64,000 nt of DNA. Origin: CAMCXE01 sp046347475. Its GTDB lineage: Bacteria; Pseudomonadota; Gammaproteobacteria; Pseudomonadales; Cellvibrionaceae. This document shows positions 41,476 to 50,355 of the stretch, piece by piece. Below the pieces are notes generated by a model. The model did no database searches and was not told the origin of the DNA. It worked only from the letters and a program-made list of their open reading frames with translations. Location of the stretch: contig JAXMGD010000006.1 in NCBI GenBank assembly GCA_046347475.1, positions 186,001 through 250,000 on the forward strand. Direction: 5' to 3'. Within the stretch, counting starts at the first letter, position 1; every line of letters starts with the position of its first letter. Both the position numbers and the translations under genes were made by a program.

Positions 41476-42138
41476 TTACAGTGTTAATACTCGCCCCATC
41501 CACTCCCCCAACGCCGCCAAACTCGCTAAATTCACCTGATGCCCCATGCTAAATGTCTGCCACTGCACATTAAAACCGTGATGGCGAAATTCTGTGGCGG
41601 CGCGCTCACCCAGTGAAAGGGGTACTACATCATCTTGGTTGCCGTGCTGAATAATCACGGGCAATTTAGCTGCGCTCGCCGGGCGATTAAATACTTCGGG
41701 AATTGCCAAATAACTGGATAATACCGCTAAACCCGCCAGGCGATGGGCGCAGCTTAAGGCTGCGTGTATGGCTACAGCTCCGCCTTGGGAAAAACCCGCC
41801 AAAACAATGCGCTCAGGCTTAATGCCTTTATTTAGTTGCTGCTGAATAATCTGGTTAATTAAATCGGCTGAGGCAATTAATTGTTTTTGATCCACTGTGC
41901 GCTCAATTTTAATATCCAGAATGTCGTACCAGGCGGGCATGATATAGCCCTGATTAATGGTGACGGGAATGGAGGGCGCCTGGGGGAAGATAAAATTCAC
42001 CGCTAAAGAGCTGGGCAGTTTTAAGTGCGGCAGGGCGTCGACAAAATCCCGGTTACTAGCGCCCAAGCCGTGTAGCCAAATAACACAGTGGGTGCAGTGC
42101 GCTGCCGTGGGAATTTCTAAGGTGGCAAGTGATGTCAT
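41476..42138 (-). CDS. Carboxylesterase/phospholipase (alpha/beta hydrolase, abhydrolase_2)
   Basis: 220 residues, cytoplasmic, no signal peptide. VIWLHGLGASNRDFVDAL (oxyanion region), FIFPQAPSIPVTINQGYIMPAWYDI, nucleophile Ser in LAGFSQGGAVAIH, Asp in HGNQDDVVPL and His in FSMGHQVN form the catalytic triad. Size and motifs match the small carboxylesterases (EstB/YpfH-like). Substrate: short-chain esters or lysophospholipids. Confidence 0.92.
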   Translation of the reverse strand: MTSLATLEIPTAAHCTHCVIWLHGLGASNRDFVDALPHLKLPSSLAVNFIFPQAPSIPVTINQGYIMPAWYDILDIKIERTVDQKQLIASADLINQIIQQQLNKGIKPERIVLAGFSQGGAVAIHAALSCAHRLAGLAVLSSYLAIPEVFNRPASAAKLPVIIQHGNQDDVVPLSLGERAATEFRHHGFNVQWQTFSMGHQVNLASLAALGEWMGRVLTL

Positions 42139-42234
42139 TTTGGTTCTCTAGGGGGTTGGACATAAACGTGGAAAAAGCGCTTTTAGTGTGCTCCTGCACG
42201 ATGCGCCTAGTTGTTACCCGAGTTTGCGCCCGCC

Positions 42235-42972
42235 TTATGCGCCTAAAAAGCCGTTGTCCCGTTGCACCAGGAGGGGCTCGGTGAGGCGGCTTAAGCGCAG
42301 GCGTTGGCTGCCGTCTTCGGCGAAGTTATCCGCGGCCAGCCAGGTTAAAAACGCCTCGCGCAGCGCGGGCCATTCCTTGTCGATGACCGCAAACCAGGCG
42401 GTGTCGCGGTTGCGACCTTTATTCACTATGGCTTGGCGGAATACGCCTTCATAGGAAAAGCCCAGCCGTTGGGCGGCCCGCCGGGAGGGCTGGTTGAGGG
42501 CGTTGCATTTCCATTCATAGCGCCTATAGCCCCAGGCAAAAGCCTGTTGCATCAGCAGGTACATGGCCTCGGTGGCCATTGGGGTGCGCGCCATGGCTGG
42601 GGCAAAGTGCAAATGGCCCACTTCAATGGCGCCCGCTTCCGGGGCGATTCGCAGGTAGCTGGCCAGGCCCAAGGCGACGCCAGCGGGGTTTAGCAGCGCA
42701 TAAAAGAACGGATCGCTCTGCTGGTGCTGTTGGCTTAGCCAGTGGCTGAAGTCCGCTTCCCCCGCAAATGGCCCGTAGGGCAGATAGGTCCAGCCCGCTG
42801 CGTTATCGGCGTTGCACAGGGCTTGATACAAATCGGCCGTGTGTTGAGGCCCCAGGGGTTCTAGCCGGACGAACCGCCCCAAAAGCGGCTGGCCGTTTGG
42901 CCGAGGGGGAGGCTGCCAGGCGGGGAGGGCTTCGCCGATGGGCTGGCCGAAGGCATTGAGTTCGTAGGGCAT
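42235..42972 (-). CDS. GNAT acetyltransferase (RimJ/RimL-like)
   Basis: 245 residues from the ATG at 42972, which has AAAGG upstream. Acetyltransferase_3 type: RFVRLEPLGPQHTADLYQAL at the start, FFYALLNPAGVALGLASYL, GAIEVGHLHFAPAMARTPMATEAM (acetyl-CoA loop region) and NALNQPSRRAAQRLGFSYEG near the end. The RDTAWFAVIDKEWPALREAF tail is typical of a group that acetylates small molecules or antibiotics; the substrate is unknown. Confidence 0.88.
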   Translation of the reverse strand: MPYELNAFGQPIGEALPAWQPPPRPNGQPLLGRFVRLEPLGPQHTADLYQALCNADNAAGWTYLPYGPFAGEADFSHWLSQQHQQSDPFFYALLNPAGVALGLASYLRIAPEAGAIEVGHLHFAPAMARTPMATEAMYLLMQQAFAWGYRRYEWKCNALNQPSRRAAQRLGFSYEGVFRQAIVNKGRNRDTAWFAVIDKEWPALREAFLTWLAADNFAEDGSQRLRLSRLTEPLLVQRDNGFLGA

Positions 42973-43175
42973 AGGTGGCCTTTGGTTGAGCAGCAGGTGC
43001 TGAAGGGGGTAAACGTAACAGGTGGTATAAGTAACGGGTGGCAAGAGTAACGCCCTTGACGGCACAGGTATACAGGTGCACTTAAACCCAGCGCCTAAGG
43101 CGGGTATTTGGCTGGGGCTCGTCTAAACTCGATTGGGGTATTGTAAAAATTGACGCCCGAGGGCTTAAGACACGC

Positions 43176-46100
43176 GTGCGATGGAAATTCAGTAGCGGTA
43201 GCGCTTTAACAACCCATGCAGTAAACCGCGCAGGCCGCCGATGGGCTGCCTGCTGGCTCGTGTGTCTGTTGGCCTGGGCCAGCTCTGCTGCCTGGGCTGT
43301 GCCCCTCTTATTAAGCCAATATAGCCGCGAGGTGTGGACCAGCCGCGAAGGCATGCCCGAGGGCGCAGTGTTGTCGCTGTTGGAGGACGACCAGCAGCTA
43401 TGGGTGGGCACGGAATGTTGCCTGCTGCGGTTTGATGGCGAGGCCTTTGCCCGCCTGGATAACCAAGCCAGTTTTGGTCAGCACAGTTTTGCACAGGTGT
43501 TGCTGAAGGCTGAGCCCAAGGGAATCTGGGCGGGCTTTGCCGGTGGCTTGGCGTATTTTGATGGCGCCCAGTTCCAATGGTTTGCAGAGGCCCAAGGCCT
43601 TACCCATCCCTACATTTATTCCCTTGCCCGCAGTGCCAATAGCCTGTGGATTGGCACCGGCGGCGAGGGCATTTGGCGCCAGCAGGCCGGTCAGATGAGC
43701 CGCGACAGCTCCTTCAGCCAGCGCGATATGCCCGCCATGATTTACCGTCTCCTGACGGATGCCTCCGGCCGCATCTGGGCGGCCACTGAAAACGGCCTGC
43801 TGACGCAAAACAGCGAAGGCAGCTGGCAGAAGGCGCCCACCGAAGGGTTGCCCGCACCATCCATTAGCCAACTGGCCGAAGGGCGCCCAGGTGAAGTCTG
43901 GGTGGGCACGCCTGCGGGCCTTGCCAAGTGGAATGGCTCGGCCTTTGAGGCCTATGCCCCCTTATTAAACTTGCCGATAACCGCCCTGCACAGCGACCGC
44001 AACCAGATGCTCTGGGTGGGCAGCGGCGACACGCTTTTTCGTATCGGCAGCGAAGGCGTGGAATCCCTAGCCCTCAACCAGGGCACCATAGTCTCCCTGG
44101 CCGATGACAGCCAGGGCAACATCTGGGTGGGCACCAGCGAAGGATTGGTGCGTCTTACCCCCAGCCCCTTCGCCACCTTTGGCAAGCGGGAAGGCCTACT
44201 GGCCGACGACCAGAAAAGTGCGCTGCCGCGCCGCGCGGGGGGCGTCTGGCTATTGGATGCCAATGGCACCCTGGGCTATTTCGCGGGCGGTGGCTTTGTG
44301 CAAGTCACCCCGGTCGGCGCCATCAAGGGCGGCGCGCTGTTGGGTATGACGGAAGACCCCGATGGCACCCTGTGGATTGCGGGCACCGAGTTGTATCGCT
44401 TCGCCGATGGCCAGTTAACCACCTTTGATATACCCGGTGATGGGCTGTCCCTGGTGGAGCGGGTAGGGGATGAGCTGTGGTTAGTGCAAACCGCCCCCAA
44501 CGGCACCAGCACCTTAAGCCGCTACCGGGACGGTCAGCTCTCACCCATTGATTTGGGGCGCCCCATGCGGCATATCCAACGCATCTACACCGACCGCGCA
44601 GGCCAAGTCTGGATCACCTCCATTGGCTCGGGAGTGCTGCGTATGAGCGGCGGGGAGAAACAGGTGTTCAACACCAACGATGGCCTGCCTAGCGACACGG
44701 TTTATAGCATTACCGAGGATCGCGATGGCCGCATCTGGCTTGCCACCCGCGGCGGCATAGCGCTGATTGAAGGCAATCGCGCGGTACACTTCAACGATAT
44801 TAAAGGCGCCCCCCAGAACGCCACAGTGCACATTTTTATCGACCCCCACGATCGCCTCTGGGTAACAGAATCTGGCGTGGGCGTGCACCTGTTGTCCCGC
44901 GCCGGGCTGTTAAAAGCGGCGGCCACCCAAGCCAGCGAGGTGCCGGTGGAAGTGCTCACCATCCGCGATGGCCTGCGCAGCCTCGCCTTTTCCTGGCGGC
45001 GCGGCGGCATGGTGCAAAGCCAAGAGGGCATCTTGTATCTGTTAACGGAGCGGGGGCTGTCCTTGATTGACCCCGCCAGCTATCAAGCGCCCTTATTCAA
45101 AGGCCCGGTTACCATCAACGGCCTCAAAGTTGGCGAGCAGGTGGTGAAAGGCGAGAGCCTGCGGCTGGACAATCGCAGTGATGTGATCGAAATCAGTTAT
45201 GGCGCCGTGTGTTTAACCGATGCCAGCCGCCTTGAATTTCGCACCCGGGTAGGCGATGAGCGCGCCCCCTGGAGCCCGCCCACCAATGCCCGCTCGGTGC
45301 GCCTCTCCAACCTGGCGCCGGGCAAGTACCGTTTTGAAGTTGCCGCGCGCCACCAGGGCCAGCCTTGGCTTACCGAAACGGCGAGCCTCGCCCTAGAAGT
45401 GCCCCCCTATTTTTACGAGCGCACCTGGGTGAAGAGCCTGGCCGCGCTGTGGGTGGTATTGCTAGGGCTGGGGTATTTCCGCTGGCGCATCCAAAACGCT
45501 AAGCAACTTGAAGCCTATTTGCGCACCACGGTAGATAGGCGCACCGCCGAGCTGCACCAAGAGATTAGCGAGCGCAAACTGGCCGAATCCAAAGCCCTCG
45601 ACCTGGCCCAAAACCTCGAAGAGCGGGTGCAAGAGCGCACCGTGGAGCTGGAGTTTGCCAAGATGGCGGTACACAAAAGCGAAGAGCGTTTTGCCCTGGC
45701 GGTGCAGGGGGCAGAGGATGGCATTTGGGACTGGGATTTAAGCCAGCACACCCTATATCTCTCCCCGCGCTGGAAGGCGATTTTGGGCTACAAAGACCAC
45801 GAATTCCCCTCCACCATCGACGCCTGGCTGGCCGCTGTGCACCCAGAGGATTTAGACCTGCTGCGGGACATACTCATCTTCGCCGACACCCACCCCAACA
45901 TCCGCCAGGAATACCGCATGCTGCACAAGGATGGGCGGGAGATTTGGGTGCTCTGCCGCGGCGTGGTGATTCGCGACGACAACTACGGCTTGCCCCTGCG
46001 GGCGGCGGGCTCCCAAACCGACATCACCCAGCGCAAACACACCGAAGACGCCCTGCGCGAAAGCCTAACGCGGGACCCGGTTACCGAATTGCCCAATCGG

Positions 46101-47366
46101 GCGTTATTTCTCGATCGGCTCGATCAAGCCCTGTTAAAGCGCCGCCACCACGAGTCTCAGGTTACGGTGGTGTTATTGGATATAGACGGCTTTAAAGCCC
46201 TCAACGAAAAATACGGCCACGCCGCAGGTGACGACATACTGCGCGAAGTGGCTCGCCGCATCCTGGGCTCCCTGCGGCAAACCGACACCCTTGCGCGCTT
46301 GGGGAATGATGAATTTGCCTTATTACTGCTGGAAATCGAAGAGGAGCATCAAGCGCAATTTGCCCTGGAGCGAATTAAAACCACCCTTGAAGCCCCCATA
46401 GGTATTGGCCCGCACAGCATTAAAATTTCCTACAGCATGGGCATTAAACATGTGCAGCAGGGTGAGAGCCACGCCGATGAATTGCTCATCACGGCGGAAA
46501 ATGCCCTGCACCAAGCCAAACAGCAGGGCGGCAACCGGGTGCAAACGGTGGATAAAAAAACCAAAGGCCGCCGCGAGTTAGAGCAAGAATTACTGCAGGC
46601 CATCCACCAAAACGAATTTACCCTCTATTACCAACCGCTTATCAATTTAACCACACAGGCCGTAGTGGGGGCCGAGGCCTTAGCCCGCTGGAACCATCCC
46701 AAGCGCGGCGTGCTGGGGCCTGCGCATTTTATTAGCCTCTTAGAAGCCTGCGGATTGATGGATTTATTTAGCGATTGGGTGCTGGATACCTGCTGCAAAC
46801 AAATCGCGCAGTGGCGAGCACAATTCAGCGACTTTGCCCTGCGCGTATCCTTTAATTTACCTGCCACCCATTTAAACAGCCCCCAACTCGTCGACCACAT
46901 CCAGGCCGCCCTCACCACCCACGCCATTCCCGCGGCCTGTTTGGGTATCGAAATTGTCGAGAGCAGCTTGATCGAGTCCAATACGGTTGTGCTGAATAAT
47001 TTAGAACAATTAATGGCGATGGGCGTACCCGTATCCATCGATGATTTCGGCACCGGCTATAGCAGCATGAATTATTTAAAACACTTCCCGGTGGATTGCA
47101 TTAAATTGGATAAATCCTTCTGCCAAGGTGTGCCAGACAACAGCCGCGATGTCGCCATCTGCGAATCCCTGCTCGCCATTGCCGAACAGCTGGGCTTGCG
47201 CGCGATTGTGGAAGGTGTGGAAACCGAAAAACAAATGCTGTTTTTTAAAGCCAAACCCAATTTAATTGCCCAGGGGTATTATTTCTCCAAGCCTGTCCCG
47301 GCCGATGATTGTGCGCAGATGATACGCGAATATAATTCGACCCCTTTGCGAAAAGCAGCGCAATAA
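43176..47366 (+). CDS. Hybrid sensor: regulator-propeller, Y_Y_Y, PAS, GGDEF, EAL
   Basis: 1396 residues. Signal/anchor (AACWLVCLLAWASSAAWA), then about 35-660 of two-component-propeller repeats (SLLEDDQQLWVGTECCLLRF; GNIWVGTSEGLVRL; DGRIWLATRGGIALI), a Y_Y_Y domain (about 665-745), a membrane helix (SLAALWVVLLGLGYF), a coiled coil, PAS (about 825-960), GGDEF and EAL. The GGDEF active site reads GNDEF (1043-1047), with the second Gly replaced. EAL is intact in AEALARW, with DDFGTGYSS and IVEGVE also present. Likely a periplasmic-ligand sensor that acts as a c-di-GMP phosphodiesterase. The start is GTG 43176 (CGATGG follows). The propeller-Y_Y_Y input usually feeds histidine kinases for polysaccharide sensing. 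Confidence 0.9.
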   Translation: MRWKFSSGSALTTHAVNRAGRRWAACWLVCLLAWASSAAWAVPLLLSQYSREVWTSREGMPEGAVLSLLEDDQQLWVGTECCLLRFDGEAFARLDNQASFGQHSFAQVLLKAEPKGIWAGFAGGLAYFDGAQFQWFAEAQGLTHPYIYSLARSANSLWIGTGGEGIWRQQAGQMSRDSSFSQRDMPAMIYRLLTDASGRIWAATENGLLTQNSEGSWQKAPTEGLPAPSISQLAEGRPGEVWVGTPAGLAKWNGSAFEAYAPLLNLPITALHSDRNQMLWVGSGDTLFRIGSEGVESLALNQGTIVSLADDSQGNIWVGTSEGLVRLTPSPFATFGKREGLLADDQKSALPRRAGGVWLLDANGTLGYFAGGGFVQVTPVGAIKGGALLGMTEDPDGTLWIAGTELYRFADGQLTTFDIPGDGLSLVERVGDELWLVQTAPNGTSTLSRYRDGQLSPIDLGRPMRHIQRIYTDRAGQVWITSIGSGVLRMSGGEKQVFNTNDGLPSDTVYSITEDRDGRIWLATRGGIALIEGNRAVHFNDIKGAPQNATVHIFIDPHDRLWVTESGVGVHLLSRAGLLKAAATQASEVPVEVLTIRDGLRSLAFSWRRGGMVQSQEGILYLLTERGLSLIDPASYQAPLFKGPVTINGLKVGEQVVKGESLRLDNRSDVIEISYGAVCLTDASRLEFRTRVGDERAPWSPPTNARSVRLSNLAPGKYRFEVAARHQGQPWLTETASLALEVPPYFYERTWVKSLAALWVVLLGLGYFRWRIQNAKQLEAYLRTTVDRRTAELHQEISERKLAESKALDLAQNLEERVQERTVELEFAKMAVHKSEERFALAVQGAEDGIWDWDLSQHTLYLSPRWKAILGYKDHEFPSTIDAWLAAVHPEDLDLLRDILIFADTHPNIRQEYRMLHKDGREIWVLCRGVVIRDDNYGLPLRAAGSQTDITQRKHTEDALRESLTRDPVTELPNRALFLDRLDQALLKRRHHESQVTVVLLDIDGFKALNEKYGHAAGDDILREVARRILGSLRQTDTLARLGNDEFALLLLEIEEEHQAQFALERIKTTLEAPIGIGPHSIKISYSMGIKHVQQGESHADELLITAENALHQAKQQGGNRVQTVDKKTKGRRELEQELLQAIHQNEFTLYYQPLINLTTQAVVGAEALARWNHPKRGVLGPAHFISLLEACGLMDLFSDWVLDTCCKQIAQWRAQFSDFALRVSFNLPATHLNSPQLVDHIQAALTTHAIPAACLGIEIVESSLIESNTVVLNNLEQLMAMGVPVSIDDFGTGYSSMNYLKHFPVDCIKLDKSFCQGVPDNSRDVAICESLLAIAEQLGLRAIVEGVETEKQMLFFKAKPNLIAQGYYFSKPVPADDCAQMIREYNSTPLRKAAQ

Positions 47367-47502
47367 CATAATTGTGCGCATAGCGCATGCAATTTAATAC
47401 GCTTGTGGGTTTTTTAAAAAACGTCTTTATCGAAGGTTTGTTAATTTCCAGCTCCGCGAAGTTCCTGCGCTCTATCCAGCTTGCCACAATATCAGGTGGT
47501 GC

Positions 47503-47618
47503 CTAAGGAACCTCTGATTAAGTGGCATTTTCAAAAACGCACGAGTACGTCCATGTAGCTCCGGCGCGGGCTTCCTGCCCGCGACGGTTTTGAAAATACC
47601 ACTTAATCAGAGCTTCCC
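47503..47618 (-). repeat. 116-bp hairpin repeat, copy B
   Basis: Inverse copy of 27415-27533. The core is identical over ~50 bases but for one change. In the stem, GGGG/CCCC of copy A is GTGG/CCAC here, a compensatory pair that keeps the stem. Confidence 0.75.
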
Positions 47619-47795
47619 TGACTCAATAAAAATTGCCCCAGCCCCCGTTCATAAAACACATCCTTGTAGTTTTCCTGTCAGGCACTTGAGCCGCACAAAT
47701 TGCGCCTGCAATTTTTGCAAAAAAGAAAAACCTAAGCGGATAGGTTGCGCTCGTGTTCAAGGCTAGGTTGCCCCCTAAGGGGAAGGTTGGGGTGC

Positions 47796-47971
47796 AATGT
47801 CATTAAGTTAAGCGCAGTCCCCTCACCCTAGCCCTCTCCCAAAGGGAGAGGGGACAGTCAGAGCTAACCCTGGATGCCTTGCTTTTAGCTCCCTCTCCCA
47901 CTGGGAGAGGGTTGGGGTGAGGGTAAAAATAGGCGCGGAAAATTGGGCAAAATCCTTAACTTAATGACATT
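47796..47971 (+). mobile_element. 176-bp MITE-like element, copy C
   Basis: Bounded by a perfect 16-bp terminal inverted repeat, AATGTCATTAAGTTAA (47796-47811) and its exact complement (47956-47971). Inside is an inverted pair of CCCTCACCCTAGCCCTCTCCC / GGGAGAGGGTTGGGGTGAGGG-type arms (each split by a short CCC-AAA-GGG hairpin). Copy D (61919-62095) has the same order in the opposite orientation. Confidence 0.65.
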
Positions 47972-48044
47972 GGGGTGGGGTTTATAAGTAAGCGCAACAA
48001 TCAGCAAAAAAACGCCCAAAAATTATTGCCAAGGCCCCAAGTTA

Positions 48045-48818
48045 TTATTTTAAGCCGTTATAAAACAATCGCCCATTTTCACTTAACACCTTGCGTGCCG
48101 CATCCTCGCCCAAACACTCCATCACCAAATTAAAATCCTCAACCTGATACGGGCGCGGCGCGCGAGTGCAGGGTAAATCGGTGCCGAACATGAGCGCGGC
48201 GGGATTGGCAGCAAATAAATCCTGCAGCACAGGTGCAATAGCAAAATCCACGCGGCCAAAACCGCAGGCTTTTACCCGCACACCGCGCTCGGCTAAACGC
48301 ACTAACACAGGCAGCCCGCGTTTACTTAAACCTAAATGATCAATGCTCACCGCAGGCAATTGAATGAGGGTTGTGTATAGATCCGCAAGCCCGGCTGCAT
48401 CAACGTATAACTCCACATGCCAGCCTGCCAAGGCATAAATACGGTGCGCCAGGCAGGTTAAATCCCTAAGGGCCGCCGAGCCGCCCCGCTGCACATTAAA
48501 ACGCACCGCCCGCACACCCGCTTCATGCAGCTGCATAATCTGTGCATCGCTAATGTCGGCCGGTGCTTGCGTCACACCCACAAAACCCGGCCCCAAGTGC
48601 TTAAGTGCAGCGATTAAATAATTCTGATCAAAACCCTGAAACGAGCCGGACACCAGGGCGCCACCCATTAAATTATATTCACCCATAGCCGCCCGATAAT
48701 CCGCGCAGGTAAATTCCTCCGGCACAAAGCCCTGGTTGGGAATCAGCGGGAACTGCTTATCGATAATATGAAAATGGCTATCAAAAACCGGCCATTGTAA
48801 GGGGGCGGCTGATGTCAT
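48045..48818 (-). CDS. Amidohydrolase-family (amidohydro_2) TIM-barrel hydrolase
   Basis: 257 residues, cytoplasmic. The start WPVFDSHFHIIDKQFP holds the metal-binding HxH. FVGVTQAPADISDAQIMQL, VRAVRFNVQRGG, SIDHLGLS (His) and MFGTDLPCTRA (Asp) complete the metal-dependent TIM-barrel pattern. It resembles 2-pyrone-4,6-dicarboxylate-lactonase-like enzymes, but the substrate is not known. Its start overlaps the next gene's stop by one base. Confidence 0.87.
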   Translation of the reverse strand: MTSAAPLQWPVFDSHFHIIDKQFPLIPNQGFVPEEFTCADYRAAMGEYNLMGGALVSGSFQGFDQNYLIAALKHLGPGFVGVTQAPADISDAQIMQLHEAGVRAVRFNVQRGGSAALRDLTCLAHRIYALAGWHVELYVDAAGLADLYTTLIQLPAVSIDHLGLSKRGLPVLVRLAERGVRVKACGFGRVDFAIAPVLQDLFAANPAALMFGTDLPCTRAPRPYQVEDFNLVMECLGEDAARKVLSENGRLFYNGLK

Positions 48819-49213
48819 TAAGGCGCGCTCGGTTTAATGCTGTTGCCTACCGGATGGCTCGCTGCTGCGCGCAGGCGTTTTAATTCCTGTTGCAACCAAA
48901 CCTGGCTGGTAATTTTTTCACCCTGGGGCGTAATTAAATAATAGGGCGATTTTGTCAGTGAGCTTTGGCTGGCTAGGTTATCAATAAATTCCTCCGCCGT
49001 TTTGGCATAAGCTTTACCCCTGCGGTATTTCAACCGCAAATGCTCCGCCGCCTCAGCGGCACTGTGGCTATCCCCATTGCGGATAAATTGGCAACCGCTC
49101 TGCTCAATAGCCAAAATCAGCGCATTAATTTCCCGCTCGCTATCATCGGCCACAGCAGGCCAGGGCAGGGCGCACGCGGTACAACAGACTAAAAATAAAC
49201 GGCGGCTCAACAT
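48818..49213 (-). CDS. DUF5329-like exported protein
   Basis: 131 residues: signal peptide (RRLFLVCCTACALPWPAVAD), then EREINALILAIEQSGCQFIRNGD, SAAEAAEHLRLKYRRG and TKSPYYLITPQGEKIT, which match DUF5329 as I recall it. Periplasmic, function unknown. Overlaps the amidohydrolase by one base (ATGA-type coupling). The promoter region is shared divergently with rlmJ. Confidence 0.8.
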   Translation of the reverse strand: MLSRRLFLVCCTACALPWPAVADDSEREINALILAIEQSGCQFIRNGDSHSAAEAAEHLRLKYRRGKAYAKTAEEFIDNLASQSSLTKSPYYLITPQGEKITSQVWLQQELKRLRAAASHPVGNSIKPSAP

Positions 49214-49274
49214 AGGGTTTCCTTGAATAATTAACCAAAGGCTCAGGCATAATAGCCGCTTTTGGACGTCTTTT

Positions 49275-50120
49275 ATGCTCAGTTACCGACACGCCTTCCA
49301 CGCGGGCAACTTCGCCGATGTGCTCAAACACACCGCGCTCGTGCACTGCCTTGAGTATCTGGTGCAAAAAGAGGCCCCCCTGCGCTACATAGACACCCAC
49401 GCAGGCACAGGCAGCTACCGCCTAGATGCCTTCGAACCCAACAAAACCCAAGAATACCAACAGGGCGTGGCCCTGCTCTGGCAGCGGCAGGGATTGCCTG
49501 CAGGCCTCGCCCGCTGGCAGCACTGGGTGCAGGCGTTTAACGGCGGCAATTCCTTAAGCGCCTATCCCGGCTCCCCTTGGTTTGCCCAACAAATACTGCG
49601 CCCACAGGATCGTTTAGAACTCTGCGAATTACACCCCAAAGACATAGAACTGCTGCGCCGCCAAATGGCCGGTGATAAACGCATCGCCTGCCACTTCGAG
49701 AGCGGCTACACCCAGGCCTTGGCCCTGGTGCCACCGATTGAGCGGCGCGGCCTCATCCTCATCGACCCCTCCTACGAAGTGAAAACCGAATACGCCCAGG
49801 TGGTAGCTGAAGTAAAAAGCCTACACCGGCGTTTCGCCACCGGCGTGTATTTAATTTGGTACCCCGTGATTGAAGCGCGTTTTGTTGAACAACTCGTGCG
49901 CGGCCTAAAAAACTCCGGCATCAAACGCATCAGCCAAATCGAGTGGGGCCTGGGGCCAGGTTTTAATGAAGGCAAAGGCATGAACGCCACCGGCCTGCTC
50001 GCCATCAACGCCCCGTTCACCCTAATGCCCTGTTTAGAGGAGAGCCTTAATTACGCGCTACCGATTTTGGCGCCTGGTGGGGAAGGTTATGTGAAGTTGG
50101 AGACCTTGGCGGGGGAGTAG
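49275..50120 (+). CDS. rlmJ: 23S rRNA (adenine(2030)-N6)-methyltransferase
   Basis: 281 residues. The N-terminus MLSYRHAFHAGNFADVLKH is diagnostic of RlmJ. DTHAGTGSY is the SAM-binding loop, and LIDPSYEVKTEY carries the catalytic DPPY-like motif (DPSY). It methylates A2030 of 23S rRNA. It is a lone gene, divergent from the DUF5329 gene. Confidence 0.95.
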   Translation: MLSYRHAFHAGNFADVLKHTALVHCLEYLVQKEAPLRYIDTHAGTGSYRLDAFEPNKTQEYQQGVALLWQRQGLPAGLARWQHWVQAFNGGNSLSAYPGSPWFAQQILRPQDRLELCELHPKDIELLRRQMAGDKRIACHFESGYTQALALVPPIERRGLILIDPSYEVKTEYAQVVAEVKSLHRRFATGVYLIWYPVIEARFVEQLVRGLKNSGIKRISQIEWGLGPGFNEGKGMNATGLLAINAPFTLMPCLEESLNYALPILAPGGEGYVKLETLAGE

Positions 50121-50273
50121 GTATTTGATAATTCAAGCAGAGCGGGGCGCGCTGACTTTTACTTGCCCGAACAATAAATTTTATTTGGCTGAACAATTAC
50201 TTTCATTTGACTGAATGCCTATTAATGCCTAAACCAAGCCAACAATAGCTAGGCCGCCCAGTAAAAGCCAATC

Positions 50274-50300
50274 CTCGTTCCCACGCTCTGCGTGGGAATG
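50274..50300. repeat. CTCGTTCCCACGCTCTGCGTGGGAATG repeat, copy 1
   Basis: Common intergenic palindromic repeat in gammaproteobacteria (CCCACGC...GCGTGGG). A second copy with two changes lies at 54625-54651, inverted. Confidence 0.75.
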
Positions 50301-50355
50301 TCGCCAGTGTTCGGCTGACATATGTGTTCTCACACAGAGCTCGGAGGCGAAAAAA

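Larger units (their letters stand above)
47367..48044. other. Repeat island 2 (no gene)
   Basis: About 680 bases without a gene, holding hairpin-element copy B (47503-47618) and a 176-bp tag-bounded element (47796-47971). The stretch between (about 47620-47795) has no recognised feature apart from a CCCCTAAGGGG palindrome just before the left tag. Confidence 0.6.
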
